From contig NZ_RBZM01000009.1 of the NCBI RefSeq assembly GCF_003628305.1, forward strand, positions 124,001 to 188,000: a DNA stretch of 64,000 bases, read 5' to 3'. Position 1 is the first letter of the stretch; every line of letters starts with the position of its first letter. The DNA is from Cohnella endophytica. Its GTDB lineage: Bacteria; Bacillota; Bacilli; Paenibacillales; Paenibacillaceae. Below, in pieces: positions 7,993 to 16,534 of the stretch. The notes under the pieces are model-generated. The model made no database searches. It had not been told where the DNA came from and worked only from the letters and a program-made list of their open reading frames with translations. The position numbers and the translations under genes were made by a program.

Positions 7993-10900
7993 ATGAGCTT
8001 CCAATTGACCAAACGGGTAATCAAACTGCTGTGCGGTCCGTACTCTTACGAACGGGGAGAAGCCTATTATCGGTCGGGCAAAGTGTCTATAACCGATTTC
8101 GATTCGGAGGCCTGCGAATATCGGGCCGCGATCTCCGGCAATCCCATCGGATATTCCGTTCGAATACGAATCGATCGCGACGGGGATGTGGATGCTCGGT
8201 GCAGTTGCCCTTCGCTGGACTCCTACGATAAATATTGCAAACATATCGCGGCCGCGCTGATCGCCATACACGATATCCAGAACTCGGGAAGATCGCCCGT
8301 GCGCTCCCACTCTTACAAACTGGACGATAACGATAACTTGCGAAGCATAGGAAAGACGGGACAATTGACTCAGCGCTTCTCTTCCGTCGCCTCCCGGTTC
8401 CCCGCGGACGAACGCGCTTCGGATGCCAGTCTAACGAACGGAATGCTGGATCTTTTCAGCAATAAACCATCTCGGTTAAGCCGGAAGCAAAAACGATTCG
8501 ATTCGCGGGAAATGTTGGACATTGAGTTCACGTTCAGCGTGTTCCCGTACGCTTACCGGAAATCTATGTTCGGGGTCGAATTGAAGGTCGGGCCGAAAAG
8601 ATTATACATCGTGCAGAAAATCAGGGAGTTCCTCGAACGGGTCGACAAGGGGGAAGCTTATCCTTTCTCCAAGCATTTCCTGTACGACCCGAGTCTGCAT
8701 AGCTTTAGCGACAACAACGATTCGTTATTGCTTCAACTGATTCTCGTTCATCACCATGAGAAGATGTATCGCGAAACCTCCAGCATCTACTCGGCGCATG
8801 CAAGCCCGACCTGCGGCGAAAGAATGTTGCTTATTCCTCCCGCCGCATGGGAAGCGATCGTTCCGCTCCTCTCCCCGGACACGCTCGTCAAGCTGGAACA
8901 CGATCAAGTCGTCTATGAAGGAATCCGGCTTTCCGACGAGCCTCTGCCGCTGCGCTTCGATTTCGATCAGTCGCCGCTAGAGACCGAAGCCGGTTACCGG
9001 CTTGAGGTTCAAGGCTTGGAGCGATTGACGGTGATGGAGTCTTACGGCTGCGTCCTTAACGAAGGCAAGCTACTTAAGGTGTCGCCCGACCGATGTCGGC
9101 GCCTTTCGGAGCTCAAGCATATGCTCGATCAATCGCACAGGAGTCAGGTCCGGATCGCCCCCGAACAGATGGAACCGTTCATGGAGCAGGTCATCCCGGG
9201 CCTTATGAAGCTCGGAAAAGTTCATGTTTCCCAAGAAGTATCCGCCAAGGTACTGCAGTTACCCCTAAAAGCCAAGCTTTATCTCGATCGGGTAAGGGAC
9301 AGGCTACTGGCGGGATTGGAATTTCATTACGGGGATATCGTAGTTAACCCGCTGGAAAGCGGCGGAAGGTCGCGCGGAAGCGACCGCATTCTTATGCGCG
9401 ACGGCGACCAGGAAGCGCGTATACTGGAACTTATGGACCTAGGCGGCTTCGCCAAAACAGAGAGCGGCTATTTCATGGACGACGAGGAAGGTCAGTACGA
9501 GTTTCTATATCGGATCGTACCTCAGCTCGAGAAACTGCTTCAGGTATACGCGACTACGGCCGTGAAAGCCAGGCTTCACGTCGGGCAAGCTCCCGTCAGA
9601 ATCAAAGTGGACGTGGACGAGCGGACGGATTGGCTGGATTGCAAGTTCGAGCTGGAAGGCATTCCGGAGAAGGAAATCCGCGGTCTGATCAAATCTCTCT
9701 CCGACAAACGCAAATATTATAAATTGCCCAACGGGGCGCTAGTGCCCCTAGAAAGCGCGGATTATCAGGAAATTCTGCGCTTCATGAACGAGATCGGGGC
9801 CCGACAAGCTGATATCGAAGGAACGGACTTCCGCCTCCCCGTCGTTCGGGGGTTGCACTTCGTCGATGCCGACCGGCAAAGCTCTTCCGTCAAGCTCAGC
9901 AAGGAATTTCGCAAGCTACTGGAACATATCCGCAACCCGGAAAGTCTCGACTTCGAAGTGCCTAGCGGCTTGACCCCCATTCTGCGGGACTACCAGAAAT
10001 TCGGCTTCCAATGGCTAAAGACGCTTGCCCATTACCGTTTCGGCGGAATATTGGCGGACGACATGGGCTTGGGGAAAACGCTGCAAAGCATCGCCTTCCT
10101 CGTCTCCGTCCTGCCCGAGATCAGGAGCGGGCAGTTGCCGGCGATCATCGTCTGCCCCGCTTCGCTTATGTACAACTGGCGAAATGAACTCGGCCGCTTC
10201 GCGCCGGAAGTCCGCGTAGCTATTGCCGACGGCAATAAATCCGAGCGCTCGCTTGCCCTGAAGCAGCTTGGCGATACGGATGTCTTGATTACCTCTTATC
10301 CTTTGCTTCGCCGAGACGTCGAGGAGTACGCGGGTCTATCGTTCCATACGCTGATCTTGGACGAAGCTCAGGCATTCAAGAACTACGCAACGCAAACCGC
10401 CCAAGCGGTAAAAAGCTTGCAGGCCAGGCATCGCTTCGCCCTTACCGGCACGCCGGTGGAAAACGGCATAGAGGAATTATGGTCGATCTACGACGCCGTA
10501 TTCCCCGAATTGTTCCAAGATCGCAAAGCATTCGCCGAGCTGTCGCGGGAAACGATCTCCAAGCGGATCCGCCCGTTCCTCTTGCGGAGGCTCAAGACCG
10601 ACGTGCTCGCCGAGCTGCCGGAGAAAATCGAGTCCATCCAAGCGACCGAGCTGCTTCCCGAACAGAAGAAACTTTACTTGGCCTATCTGGCGAAGCTGCA
10701 GAAGGAAACCTTGAAGCATCTGGACGAAGACGGCTTCAACAAGAACCGCATCCGCATTCTCGCCGGACTCACCCGCCTTCGCCAGATTTGCTGCCATCCG
10801 GCGTTGTTCTCCGAAGGTTACGAAGGGAGCTCCGCGAAGTTCGAACAGCTGATGGAGATCGTCGAGGAGTGCCGCCAAGCCGGCAAGCGCGTGCTCGTAT

Positions 10901-11346
10901 TTTCCCAGTTCACGGAAATGCTGAAGCTCATCGGGCGGGAGCTCGGCCTAGAGGGAATCCCCTTCTTCTACTTGGACGGGAATACGCCCGCCTCGGAACG
11001 CGTGGAATTATGCGATAAGTTCAACGGGGGCGAACGCGACCTGTTCCTGATCTCGTTAAAAGCCGGAGGAACCGGACTTAACCTCACCGGCGCGGATACC
11101 GTCATCCTCTACGATCTTTGGTGGAACCCCGCCGTGGAGCAGCAAGCCGCCGACAGGGCCCATCGGATGGGACAGAAAAACGTCGTTCACGTGCTGAGGC
11201 TCATCACCCAAGGCACCGTGGAAGAGAAGATGTACGCGCTCCAGCAGCGCAAAAGAAATCTCGTAGACGAAATCATCCAACCCGGCGAAGAGGCATTATC
11301 GACGCTGACGGAACAGGAAATCAGGGACATCCTCATGATTGGATAA
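7993..11346 (+). CDS. SWIM zinc-finger SNF2-family helicase/ATPase
   Basis: 1117 residues. The N-terminus holds a SWIM zinc-binding motif (CSCPSLDSYDKYCKH, about residues 69-84). A long SNF2-associated region follows, then the two helicase lobes: Walker A DDMGLGKT near residue 690, DEAQ box (LILDEAQAFKN) near 789, TGTPVENGIEELWSI, and motif VI DRAHRMGQK near 1055. This is the bacterial Rad54/HepA-like DEAQ group that translocates on double-stranded DNA and remodels bound protein; it is not expected to unwind duplexes. Cytoplasmic. Monocistronic: its own terminator follows. The exact target is unknown. Length and domain order fit the common Bacillales SNF2 protein. Confidence 0.93.
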   Translation: MSFQLTKRVIKLLCGPYSYERGEAYYRSGKVSITDFDSEACEYRAAISGNPIGYSVRIRIDRDGDVDARCSCPSLDSYDKYCKHIAAALIAIHDIQNSGRSPVRSHSYKLDDNDNLRSIGKTGQLTQRFSSVASRFPADERASDASLTNGMLDLFSNKPSRLSRKQKRFDSREMLDIEFTFSVFPYAYRKSMFGVELKVGPKRLYIVQKIREFLERVDKGEAYPFSKHFLYDPSLHSFSDNNDSLLLQLILVHHHEKMYRETSSIYSAHASPTCGERMLLIPPAAWEAIVPLLSPDTLVKLEHDQVVYEGIRLSDEPLPLRFDFDQSPLETEAGYRLEVQGLERLTVMESYGCVLNEGKLLKVSPDRCRRLSELKHMLDQSHRSQVRIAPEQMEPFMEQVIPGLMKLGKVHVSQEVSAKVLQLPLKAKLYLDRVRDRLLAGLEFHYGDIVVNPLESGGRSRGSDRILMRDGDQEARILELMDLGGFAKTESGYFMDDEEGQYEFLYRIVPQLEKLLQVYATTAVKARLHVGQAPVRIKVDVDERTDWLDCKFELEGIPEKEIRGLIKSLSDKRKYYKLPNGALVPLESADYQEILRFMNEIGARQADIEGTDFRLPVVRGLHFVDADRQSSSVKLSKEFRKLLEHIRNPESLDFEVPSGLTPILRDYQKFGFQWLKTLAHYRFGGILADDMGLGKTLQSIAFLVSVLPEIRSGQLPAIIVCPASLMYNWRNELGRFAPEVRVAIADGNKSERSLALKQLGDTDVLITSYPLLRRDVEEYAGLSFHTLILDEAQAFKNYATQTAQAVKSLQARHRFALTGTPVENGIEELWSIYDAVFPELFQDRKAFAELSRETISKRIRPFLLRRLKTDVLAELPEKIESIQATELLPEQKKLYLAYLAKLQKETLKHLDEDGFNKNRIRILAGLTRLRQICCHPALFSEGYEGSSAKFEQLMEIVEECRQAGKRVLVFSQFTEMLKLIGRELGLEGIPFFYLDGNTPASERVELCDKFNGGERDLFLISLKAGGTGLNLTGADTVILYDLWWNPAVEQQAADRAHRMGQKNVVHVLRLITQGTVEEKMYALQQRKRNLVDEIIQPGEEALSTLTEQEIRDILMIG

Positions 11347-11353
11347 ACGACGA

Positions 11354-11403
11354 AACCTTAGCCCATGGAGCATGCACGATTCCATTGCACTAAGGTTATT
11401 TTG
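11354..11403 (+). terminator. Terminator after the SNF2 gene
   Basis: AACCTTAG (11354-11361) pairs with CTAAGGTT (11390-11397); an inner ATGGA/TCCAT stem is in the loop, and ATTTTGTT follows. Confidence 0.75.
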
Positions 11404-11408
11404 TTGAT

Positions 11409-11426
11409 TTCGTAATGAATTACGAA
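11409..11426. promoter_or_regulatory. Palindrome in the Lrp/chromate operon promoter region
   Basis: TTCGTAAT-GA-ATTACGAA, a perfect inverted repeat with 8-bp arms about 85 bp before the Lrp-type start. Lrp/AsnC proteins often control their own genes from such AT-rich palindromes. Confidence 0.5.
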
Positions 11427-11448
11427 TATATTATTACATATTGAAATC

Positions 11449-11473
11449 AAAACGAATAATTGCCATTCGTTTT
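11449..11473. promoter_or_regulatory. Second inverted repeat upstream of the Lrp-type gene
   Basis: AAAACGAA (11449-11456) and TTCGTTTT (11466-11473) are exact inverted repeats around 9 nt. The arms share the TTCG/CGAA core with the palindrome at 11409, centred 43-44 bp away, consistent with two sites for an Lrp oligomer. Confidence 0.5.
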
Positions 11474-11510
11474 GCAACCATCCTAGATCTGATGCAGGGA
11501 GGACTAACCT

Positions 11511-11963
11511 ATGATTTCCATCGACGATATCGATCGCAGGATCATTAAGACTTTGAATGCCAACGGAAGAATTTCCTACACCGAGCTCGCCAAGGATATC
11601 GGCTTATCCCGCGTAGCGATCCAGCAACGGATCAACGCCCTGCTGGACGAGGGCGTCATCGAACGGTTCGCCGCGGTCATTAATCCGGAGAAAATAGGCA
11701 TTACCGTATCTGCTTTCTTTAACGTCGAAGTCGAACCGAAGAGCCTGCAGAGCGTAGCGGACGCGTTGGCCGAGGAGCCTGCGGTAACAAGCCTGTATCA
11801 CATGACGGGGCCGAGCAAGCTGCATATGCACGGTCTGTTCATGAACAACAAAGAAATGGAAACGTTCCTCAACGAGAAGCTTTATAAGCTTCCGGGCGTT
11901 ATCGGCGTCGACTGCCAAATCTTGATCAACCGGTATAAGAGCCGCATGGGAATGAGGTTATAA
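11511..11963 (+). CDS. Lrp/AsnC family regulator of the chromate transporter (YwrC/ChrS-like)
   Basis: 150 residues. N-terminal HTH ([37 protein letters not shown]) and a C-terminal RAM/AsnC sensor domain ([10 protein letters not shown] through [15 protein letters not shown]). Good RBS GGGAGGA before ATG. The two chromate-transporter genes follow at once (2-bp gap), the order found for ywrC-ywrB-ywrA in Bacillus subtilis, where the Lrp-type protein (ChrS) regulates the short-chain chromate pair. The same role is inferred here, with the two palindromes upstream as candidate sites. Confidence 0.88.
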   Translation: MISIDDIDRRIIKTLNANGRISYTELAKDIGLSRVAIQQRINALLDEGVIERFAAVINPEKIGITVSAFFNVEVEPKSLQSVADALAEEPAVTSLYHMTGPSKLHMHGLFMNNKEMETFLNEKLYKLPGVIGVDCQILINRYKSRMGMRL

Positions 11964-11965
11964 GC

Positions 11966-12571
11966 ATGGCCACCAGCACGATAGACCGCCAATACGCTCA
12001 GCTTGCATGGGCAATGGGAAAGACGGGCGTTCTCGGGTACGGCGGAGGACCGTCCGTTATCCCGCTAATCCGCTACGAAGCCGTAACTAAATACCGCTGG
12101 ATGGACGATGAAGAATTCGGCGAAATTCTGGCGATTGCCAACGCGCTTCCCGGGCCGATCGCAACGAAGATGGCGGCCTACCTCGGTTACCGCCAGAAAG
12201 GCATTCTCGGATCGATTCTCTCCGTCCTAGCCCATATCGTGCCTTCCGCCATCGCGATGATTGCCCTCCTCTCCTTCGTGGACTACTTAAGCAATTCCGA
12301 CGTCGTGCAGGGCATGATCGTCGCCGTCATGCCCGTTATCTCCGTCATGCTGGGCGTAATGGCTTACGAGTTCGTCAAACGGGCCTACAAAGGTCTAGGC
12401 AAGTGGATGGTCGTCGTCTTCTGCGGCATCTCGTTCGCGTTGCTCCAACTGCTCGCGGTTCATCCCGCTATCGTCATCGTACTCTTCCTAGCCTACGGGG
12501 CCGTTCACTTCCGGTTCGTCGAACGCCTGAAAGCGAACAAATCGCGGAAACCCGGAGGAGACGCCCAATGA
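11966..12571 (+). CDS. Chromate transporter, short-chain CHR subunit (N-type)
   Basis: 201 residues with a single CHR domain. It shows the family signatures GYGGGPSVIPLI (about residues 24-35) and NALPGPIATKMAAYLGY (near 57-73), with five or six hydrophobic segments. Single-domain CHR proteins work as pairs encoded side by side, one in each membrane orientation, to export chromate. The start overlaps the Lrp operon closely (GAGG lies in the end of the preceding gene), so translation is probably coupled. Its stop codon overlaps the next start as ATGA. Confidence 0.9.
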   Translation: MATSTIDRQYAQLAWAMGKTGVLGYGGGPSVIPLIRYEAVTKYRWMDDEEFGEILAIANALPGPIATKMAAYLGYRQKGILGSILSVLAHIVPSAIAMIALLSFVDYLSNSDVVQGMIVAVMPVISVMLGVMAYEFVKRAYKGLGKWMVVVFCGISFALLQLLAVHPAIVIVLFLAYGAVHFRFVERLKANKSRKPGGDAQ

Positions 12572-13113
12572 ACGATCTGATCCACCTCTTGCTTGGTTTC
12601 TTCGTCTCCAACGTGCTCGGCTATGGCGGAGGTCCGGCTTCGATTCCGCTTACGTATCAAGAAGTCGTCACTCATTACGGCTGGACGTCGGACCACCAGT
12701 TTTCCAACATTCTCGCTCTGGGCAATACGCTTCCCGGACCGATCGCGACGAAAATCGCGGCCTTCGTCGGATACGACGTCGCCGGAGTTATCGGGGCTTT
12801 GGTGGCTTTAATCGCGACCGTCGTCCCGTCTGCCGTCGCCTTGATCCTGCTTCTGCGAATGATGCAGCGCTATCGGCAGTCGTCCGTCGTCAAGGGCATG
12901 ACGCTGCTCGTGCAACCGGTCATCGCCATACTCATGCTAATCCTGACCTGGCAGATGGGCCGCACGTCCATCCAATCGCTTGGAATATGGCAAGCGCTCA
13001 TCATCGCCGCGGTAGCGCTCTGGGCGATGGAGAAACGCAAGATTCATCCGGCGTTGGTCATCTTATGCGCCTTCATCTACGGCGGACTGGTCGTTCCCCA
13101 TCTGACCGTATGA
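12568..13113 (+). CDS. Chromate transporter, short-chain CHR subunit (C-type)
   Basis: 181 residues, the second CHR half: GYGGGPASIPLTY near residue 18 and GNTLPGPIATKIAAFVGYD near 50. The open frame extends further upstream, but the ATG at 12568 is the start: GGAGGAG lies just before it, it overlaps the preceding stop (ATGA), and the CHR motif then sits at the expected distance from the N-terminus. Works with the preceding subunit as a membrane heterodimer. Last gene before a bidirectional terminator. Confidence 0.9.
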   Translation: MNDLIHLLLGFFVSNVLGYGGGPASIPLTYQEVVTHYGWTSDHQFSNILALGNTLPGPIATKIAAFVGYDVAGVIGALVALIATVVPSAVALILLLRMMQRYRQSSVVKGMTLLVQPVIAILMLILTWQMGRTSIQSLGIWQALIIAAVALWAMEKRKIHPALVILCAFIYGGLVVPHLTV

Positions 13114-13160
13114 AAAAAGCCGGGAAATGTCGGAGCAAACTCCGTCGTTTCTCGGCTTTT
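13114..13160. terminator. Bidirectional terminator between convergent chromate and sigma-factor genes
   Basis: AAAAAGCCGGGAAA pairs with TTTCTCGGCTTTT, so each strand ends in a T-run. An inner GGAG/CTCC stem is in the loop. Confidence 0.8.
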
Positions 13161-13162
13161 CG

Positions 13163-13711
13163 TTAACCTTTTTCCAATGACTTCTTCAGCATATCCCGAC
13201 CGCGCTTCAGTCTGGACTTCACCGTGTTCATCTTCACGTTATTGATCTCCACGATCTCTTCCATCGACAGATCGAGCACGTAACGTTGGTAAACCATGAG
13301 ACGATAAGCCTTAGGAAGCTTGCGGATCGCTACCAGCAAGCTTTCGGAAGCTTCCTTGACGAGCAGGGCTTCTTCCGGATGCATGCCTTCAAGCGCCCCC
13401 GCTTGATCTTCCCAGCCTTCGTGCTTCATCATCGGATGAGACAAGGAAAGCTTCGTCTTTCTCTTACGCAGAATGTCGATGCAGATGTTCTTGGCCGTCG
13501 TGAAGATAAGAGAGGATACCGATCCTGCCGGATCAAGCCTCTCGAAGTTCACGTATAGCTTCAGGAACGTCTCTTGCACGGCCTCTTCGCTATCCATCTT
13601 GCTTCGCAGGATTTTCCAAGCGAAGCTGAAAATTCTATCTTTGTAGTGCTCGAACATTTGCTCATAGGAGATTACGGGAATTCCCCTGCCCGCGGCGTGC
13701 TGCATATCCAT
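13163..13711 (-). CDS. RNA polymerase sigma factor, ECF (sigma-70 group 4) type
   Basis: 182 residues. Region 2 is visible around residues 20-85 (FEHYKDRIFSFAWKIL, EEAVQETFLKLYVNFERLD, FTTAKNICIDILRKRK), and region 4 at about 125-175 (LPKAYRLMVYQRYVLDLSMEEI, NTVKSRLKRGRDML). The linker is longer and richer in charged residues than in many ECF factors. No anti-sigma gene is adjacent, so the control mechanism is unclear. ATG at 13711 has an AGAGGTG site; a second ATG six bases later is equally possible. A TATAAT box lies about 40 bp upstream. It may be the factor that reads the ECF promoter of the ter operon 14 kb away, but any other ECF factor of the cell could do so. Confidence 0.88.
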   Translation of the reverse strand: MDMQHAAGRGIPVISYEQMFEHYKDRIFSFAWKILRSKMDSEEAVQETFLKLYVNFERLDPAGSVSSLIFTTAKNICIDILRKRKTKLSLSHPMMKHEGWEDQAGALEGMHPEEALLVKEASESLLVAIRKLPKAYRLMVYQRYVLDLSMEEIVEINNVKMNTVKSRLKRGRDMLKKSLEKG

Positions 13712-13810
13712 CGGCCTGCACCTCTTCTCTGTGAACCGCTATAAGCCCTATTATAACAAAAACTAGCGCGTCTGCTCGCCATTCACAGAAAATTCGCAAA
13801 ATCCGTTCGG

Positions 13811-14491
13811 TTAGCGTCCGCCCGGAAGGAATTTCTTAATCCAACTCCCGAAGCCGGCCGGATTACGGGTTTGGATAAGGACGATTCCTTCGCCGCGGAA
13901 CCGGCATACGATTCCCTCGCCGCTCGTAAGACTGGATAACCAGCCTTTGGAAGCTTTCTCGACCGTATAGTTCACGTAGTTAGGCCATGCGACCAGATGT
14001 CCGTTGTCGACGATGCGTTCTTCCCCCGGCTCGAGATTGATCGCATGGATAGAACCGTAAGATGCCAAGAACACGGTACCCTGCCCGCTGATCTCGATGA
14101 TGAAGAATCCTTCGCCCGACAATAGCCCGCGGCTAAGATTTTGCATTTTCGTGTTTACGTTAATCCCGCTTGTCCCAGCCAAGAATCCGTCCTTCTGCAC
14201 GTATAGACTGTAGCTTCCGTCCAGTTCGACGGCTTGAATATCTCCCATGGACTTCGGTGCCAGCAGCACTTCCCCGCCTCCGCGGTTCGCCGAAAGCTCC
14301 TGGAAGAAAAATGTCTCTCCGCTCAGCATCCGACCTAGCCCTGCCATGATTCCTCCGTCCATCGTGCCCTTGACGTCGACGTTCGGAGACATGGATACCA
14401 TTGCTCCAGACTCCGCCTTTACGACTTCGCCTGGGTTCATTTGGAGTTTAAGCAGAGCGAACGCTCCCTGGTACATCACTTCGTGTTTCAT
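13811..14491 (-). CDS. AIM24 family protein
   Basis: 226 residues forming the beta-rich AIM24/TIGR00266 fold. Repeated segments such as VKAESGAMVSMS, SGETFFFQEL, GEGFFIIEISGQGTVFLASYG and VAWPNYVNYTVEKAS are typical. No signal peptide and no membrane segment. The biochemical function of the bacterial family is not established; members are often encoded near stress or ter-type genes, as here. RBS GGGGGA before ATG. It follows the unknown gene at 14520 with a 28-bp gap, so the two are likely co-transcribed. Confidence 0.85.
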   Translation of the reverse strand: MKHEVMYQGAFALLKLQMNPGEVVKAESGAMVSMSPNVDVKGTMDGGIMAGLGRMLSGETFFFQELSANRGGGEVLLAPKSMGDIQAVELDGSYSLYVQKDGFLAGTSGINVNTKMQNLSRGLLSGEGFFIIEISGQGTVFLASYGSIHAINLEPGEERIVDNGHLVAWPNYVNYTVEKASKGWLSSLTSGEGIVCRFRGEGIVLIQTRNPAGFGSWIKKFLPGGR

Positions 14492-14519
14492 CGATTAATC
14501 CCCCATATCGTTTAGGCCG

Positions 14520-15071
14520 TTAAAGTTTCAAGTCTCTAAATCTAGCGACAGCATCTTTATAAATGCGGGAAATCTCTTGAATCCGATCGAACTCCGCATC
14601 TCCGGGTCCCAGATTCTCGTAGAACATCCGCTGAAGCAGCTTGTTGTAAAATGCCAGCTTGTCCTCCATAGCCTGAAGCTCGCCGGCCAAGATTTCCTCT
14701 AAGGTACGGCTAGCGATCCATTCCTCTAGCTCGTCAGGCTTGTCCAATTCCGCCGAAGGCTCGGCTTCTTCTCCAAGGCGCCCACCGCGGATCCGATCCC
14801 GGCCGTCACCGTCCCCGGACACGTCAACGGACGTCCGCAGATGCGAGAGCATTATTCGCTCTTTCGCCAGCATAACCTGGAAAGGCTTATTCGAAAGCAA
14901 GTCCGCGACGACAAGCCGGCACATGTCCGGATTCCCTAGCAAACTCGCATCGAACGGATGAAGAATCCATTCGCCATGCTTATGGAATAAATTAAAATCG
15001 AACCATTCTCCCCCGTAATTCAACCGGACGTTGATCGTGGCAGGATCCAAGATTTCATAAGTAAAATCCAA
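14520..15071 (-). CDS. Protein of unknown function, partner of AIM24 gene
   Basis: 183 residues, family not recognised. Residues 1-70 look like a small mixed alpha/beta domain (YEILDPATINVRLNYGGEWF). Residues 80-115 are acidic and Gly/Arg-rich, probably disordered. The C-terminal third is strongly helical with heptad-like spacing (EEILAGELQAMEDKLAFYN) and may form a coiled coil. TTG start with GGAGGGGA 7-9 nt upstream; no ATG is well placed. It lies between the ter operon terminator and the AIM24 gene. Function unknown. Confidence 0.7.
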   Translation of the reverse strand: MDFTYEILDPATINVRLNYGGEWFDFNLFHKHGEWILHPFDASLLGNPDMCRLVVADLLSNKPFQVMLAKERIMLSHLRTSVDVSGDGDGRDRIRGGRLGEEAEPSAELDKPDELEEWIASRTLEEILAGELQAMEDKLAFYNKLLQRMFYENLGPGDAEFDRIQEISRIYKDAVARFRDLKL

Positions 15072-15161
15072 GCCGGCTTCCCCTCCCGGGCGTCTAGTTC
15101 CTTTATTCGTATAGTACCAAATCGGGCTCCTTTTGGGAAATGAATGGAGCGCCTGGCTGAC

Positions 15162-15269
15162 TTAGCTAGCTTGCTCCTCGATAAGCTCCATGATCGATTC
15201 CGCGCGCTCGCTGCTCGCAGCGATGATCAGGAACAGTATGATCAATCCCGCAATCCAGCTCATGATCAA
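15162..15269 (-). CDS. Possible 35-residue membrane micropeptide
   Basis: Short frame TTG...TAA with an AGAGAGGA site about 9 nt before TTG. The peptide has a single hydrophobic helix (WIAGLIILFLIIAA) followed by an acidic amphipathic tail (ERAESIMELIEEQAS), the layout of small single-pass membrane proteins. The opposite strand has a longer but low-complexity frame without an RBS. Weak support: no homologue recognised and no ATG with a good site. Confidence 0.35.
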   Translation of the reverse strand: MIMSWIAGLIILFLIIAASSERAESIMELIEEQAS

Positions 15270-15374
15270 GTCGGACCATCCTCTCTCGCCTACCGGATTC
15301 CGAACGTTACCGTAGTTTATCCGGCGCTAAGAGCAAATATGACGATGAAATGCTACAGCCCGTACCTATTAAAA

Positions 15375-15399
15375 TAGCTCCCGGATGACCCGGGAGCTA
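15375..15399 (-). terminator. Terminator of the ter/PRTase/TelA operon
   Basis: TAGCTCCCGG (15375-15384) and CCGGGAGCTA (15390-15399) form a 10-bp perfect stem, followed on the minus strand by TTTTAATAG; it lies 17 bp after the TelA stop. Confidence 0.85.
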
Positions 15400-15415
15400 A
15401 ATAAATAAACGCGAA

Positions 15416-16513
15416 TTAGTCCAATAATCTAGTTACTTCAGGCTGTTGGAGAGCCGCGGGCGTCGCGGAAGAAGTGCCCGGATTCAGACCCAGTCTCGCG
15501 CCCATCTGTTTATTGATCTCTTGCATGCGAGTCGTTTGCTCGGTCGCGGATGCGATAATCGTACGGTTGGACTCTTCGCAACGCGTGATCGCTTGCGTTA
15601 GATCGTTCATCGCTTGGTTGATCTGCTCGATCGACATCGCCGATCTCGTCATCGCTTGCGTCGTTTTCTCCGTCGTCTCGTTCAACATGCGCGCGTTCTC
15701 CGCGAACTGCTTGCCGAGCATATCGTTCGTTGCGTTCACGGCGTCGATAACCTTCATCTGGTCGTCGAGAGCCGTCGCGATCATCGCGGATACGGTAATC
15801 AGATGCTGCGTCTTGTCGATGGTCGCATCGACGGAATCGATCAGCTTATCGTTGTTGTCGTTAATGATATCGGAACCGGCGATCGCTTGCTGGTACAGCA
15901 TGATCATCTCGGTCAACGATTGAATGCGCGTTACGACTTTGCGCAATCCGCGCTCCAATTGCGTTTTGCGGCCTTCATTTTCCGGTTTGGCGATCTCTTG
16001 CTCGAACAGCACCTTCAATTGGTTACCCAGTTCGATCCGTTGCTGCACGTTGTACATTTCTTGCAGGCACATTTGCTTCAAGTTGCGCATGTGCACGATG
16101 TTCTCTTCCAGCGTGTCCTTGCCATTGCGCAGGCTGGAGATGATCGCTTGAACGTTCGTTCTGACCGATTGATATTTCATGATGTAATTTTTGAGCGGCG
16201 TCTTGCGAAGAATTTTCTGCATCAGCGAAAGATCCTTGCTCCGGTTCAGATCGTCGACCTCGTTGCGTAGCTTCATGATGTTGCCGGCGATTTCGGACCG
16301 TTTACCGGTAAGAAGATCGTTCAGGGGACGTTCGAGCAACGTCAGGTTAGCCCCTGCCTTCTCCATCGTTTTCTGGCCCATTCTTCCGATTTCGTCCATC
16401 AGGGAATCCAGTTGGGTGGCATCGGTGGATGATATTCGTTGAATCGTGGCTTGCGCTTCCTGTTGAACCTTGGCTGTGTCTGTGTCCTTGAGCAGAATGG
16501 CTTGCGTACTCAT
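15416..16513 (-). CDS. TelA/KlaA family toxic anion resistance protein (YaaN/YceH-like)
   Basis: 365 residues, nearly all helical and soluble, as in TelA (PF05816). Landmarks: GAQ-like start region with LLKDTDTAKVQQEAQ, KNYIMKYQSVRTNVQAIISSL, ATALDDQMKVIDAVNATNDM and a C-terminal helix rich in Q/T. Members occur in tellurite-resistance and envelope-stress operons and are thought to work with XpaC or Ter proteins; the molecular activity is unknown. ATG with GAGGAGG upstream. It is the last gene of the operon, 21 bp after the XpaC-like gene, and is followed by a strong terminator. Confidence 0.92.
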   Translation of the reverse strand: MSTQAILLKDTDTAKVQQEAQATIQRISSTDATQLDSLMDEIGRMGQKTMEKAGANLTLLERPLNDLLTGKRSEIAGNIMKLRNEVDDLNRSKDLSLMQKILRKTPLKNYIMKYQSVRTNVQAIISSLRNGKDTLEENIVHMRNLKQMCLQEMYNVQQRIELGNQLKVLFEQEIAKPENEGRKTQLERGLRKVVTRIQSLTEMIMLYQQAIAGSDIINDNNDKLIDSVDATIDKTQHLITVSAMIATALDDQMKVIDAVNATNDMLGKQFAENARMLNETTEKTTQAMTRSAMSIEQINQAMNDLTQAITRCEESNRTIIASATEQTTRMQEINKQMGARLGLNPGTSSATPAALQQPEVTRLLD

Positions 16514-16534
16514 GCGTGAATCCTCCTCGTAAGA

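Noticed and set aside
12403..12567. N-terminal extension of the second chromate subunit
   Set aside because: Arg-rich out-of-frame shadow of the first subunit gene; the ATGA overlap at 12568 with GGAGGAG is the normal start.
15144..15377. 77-codon plus-strand frame in the gap after TelA
   Set aside because: No RBS and low complexity; it ends inside the ter terminator. The opposite-strand micropeptide is the better, though weak, candidate.
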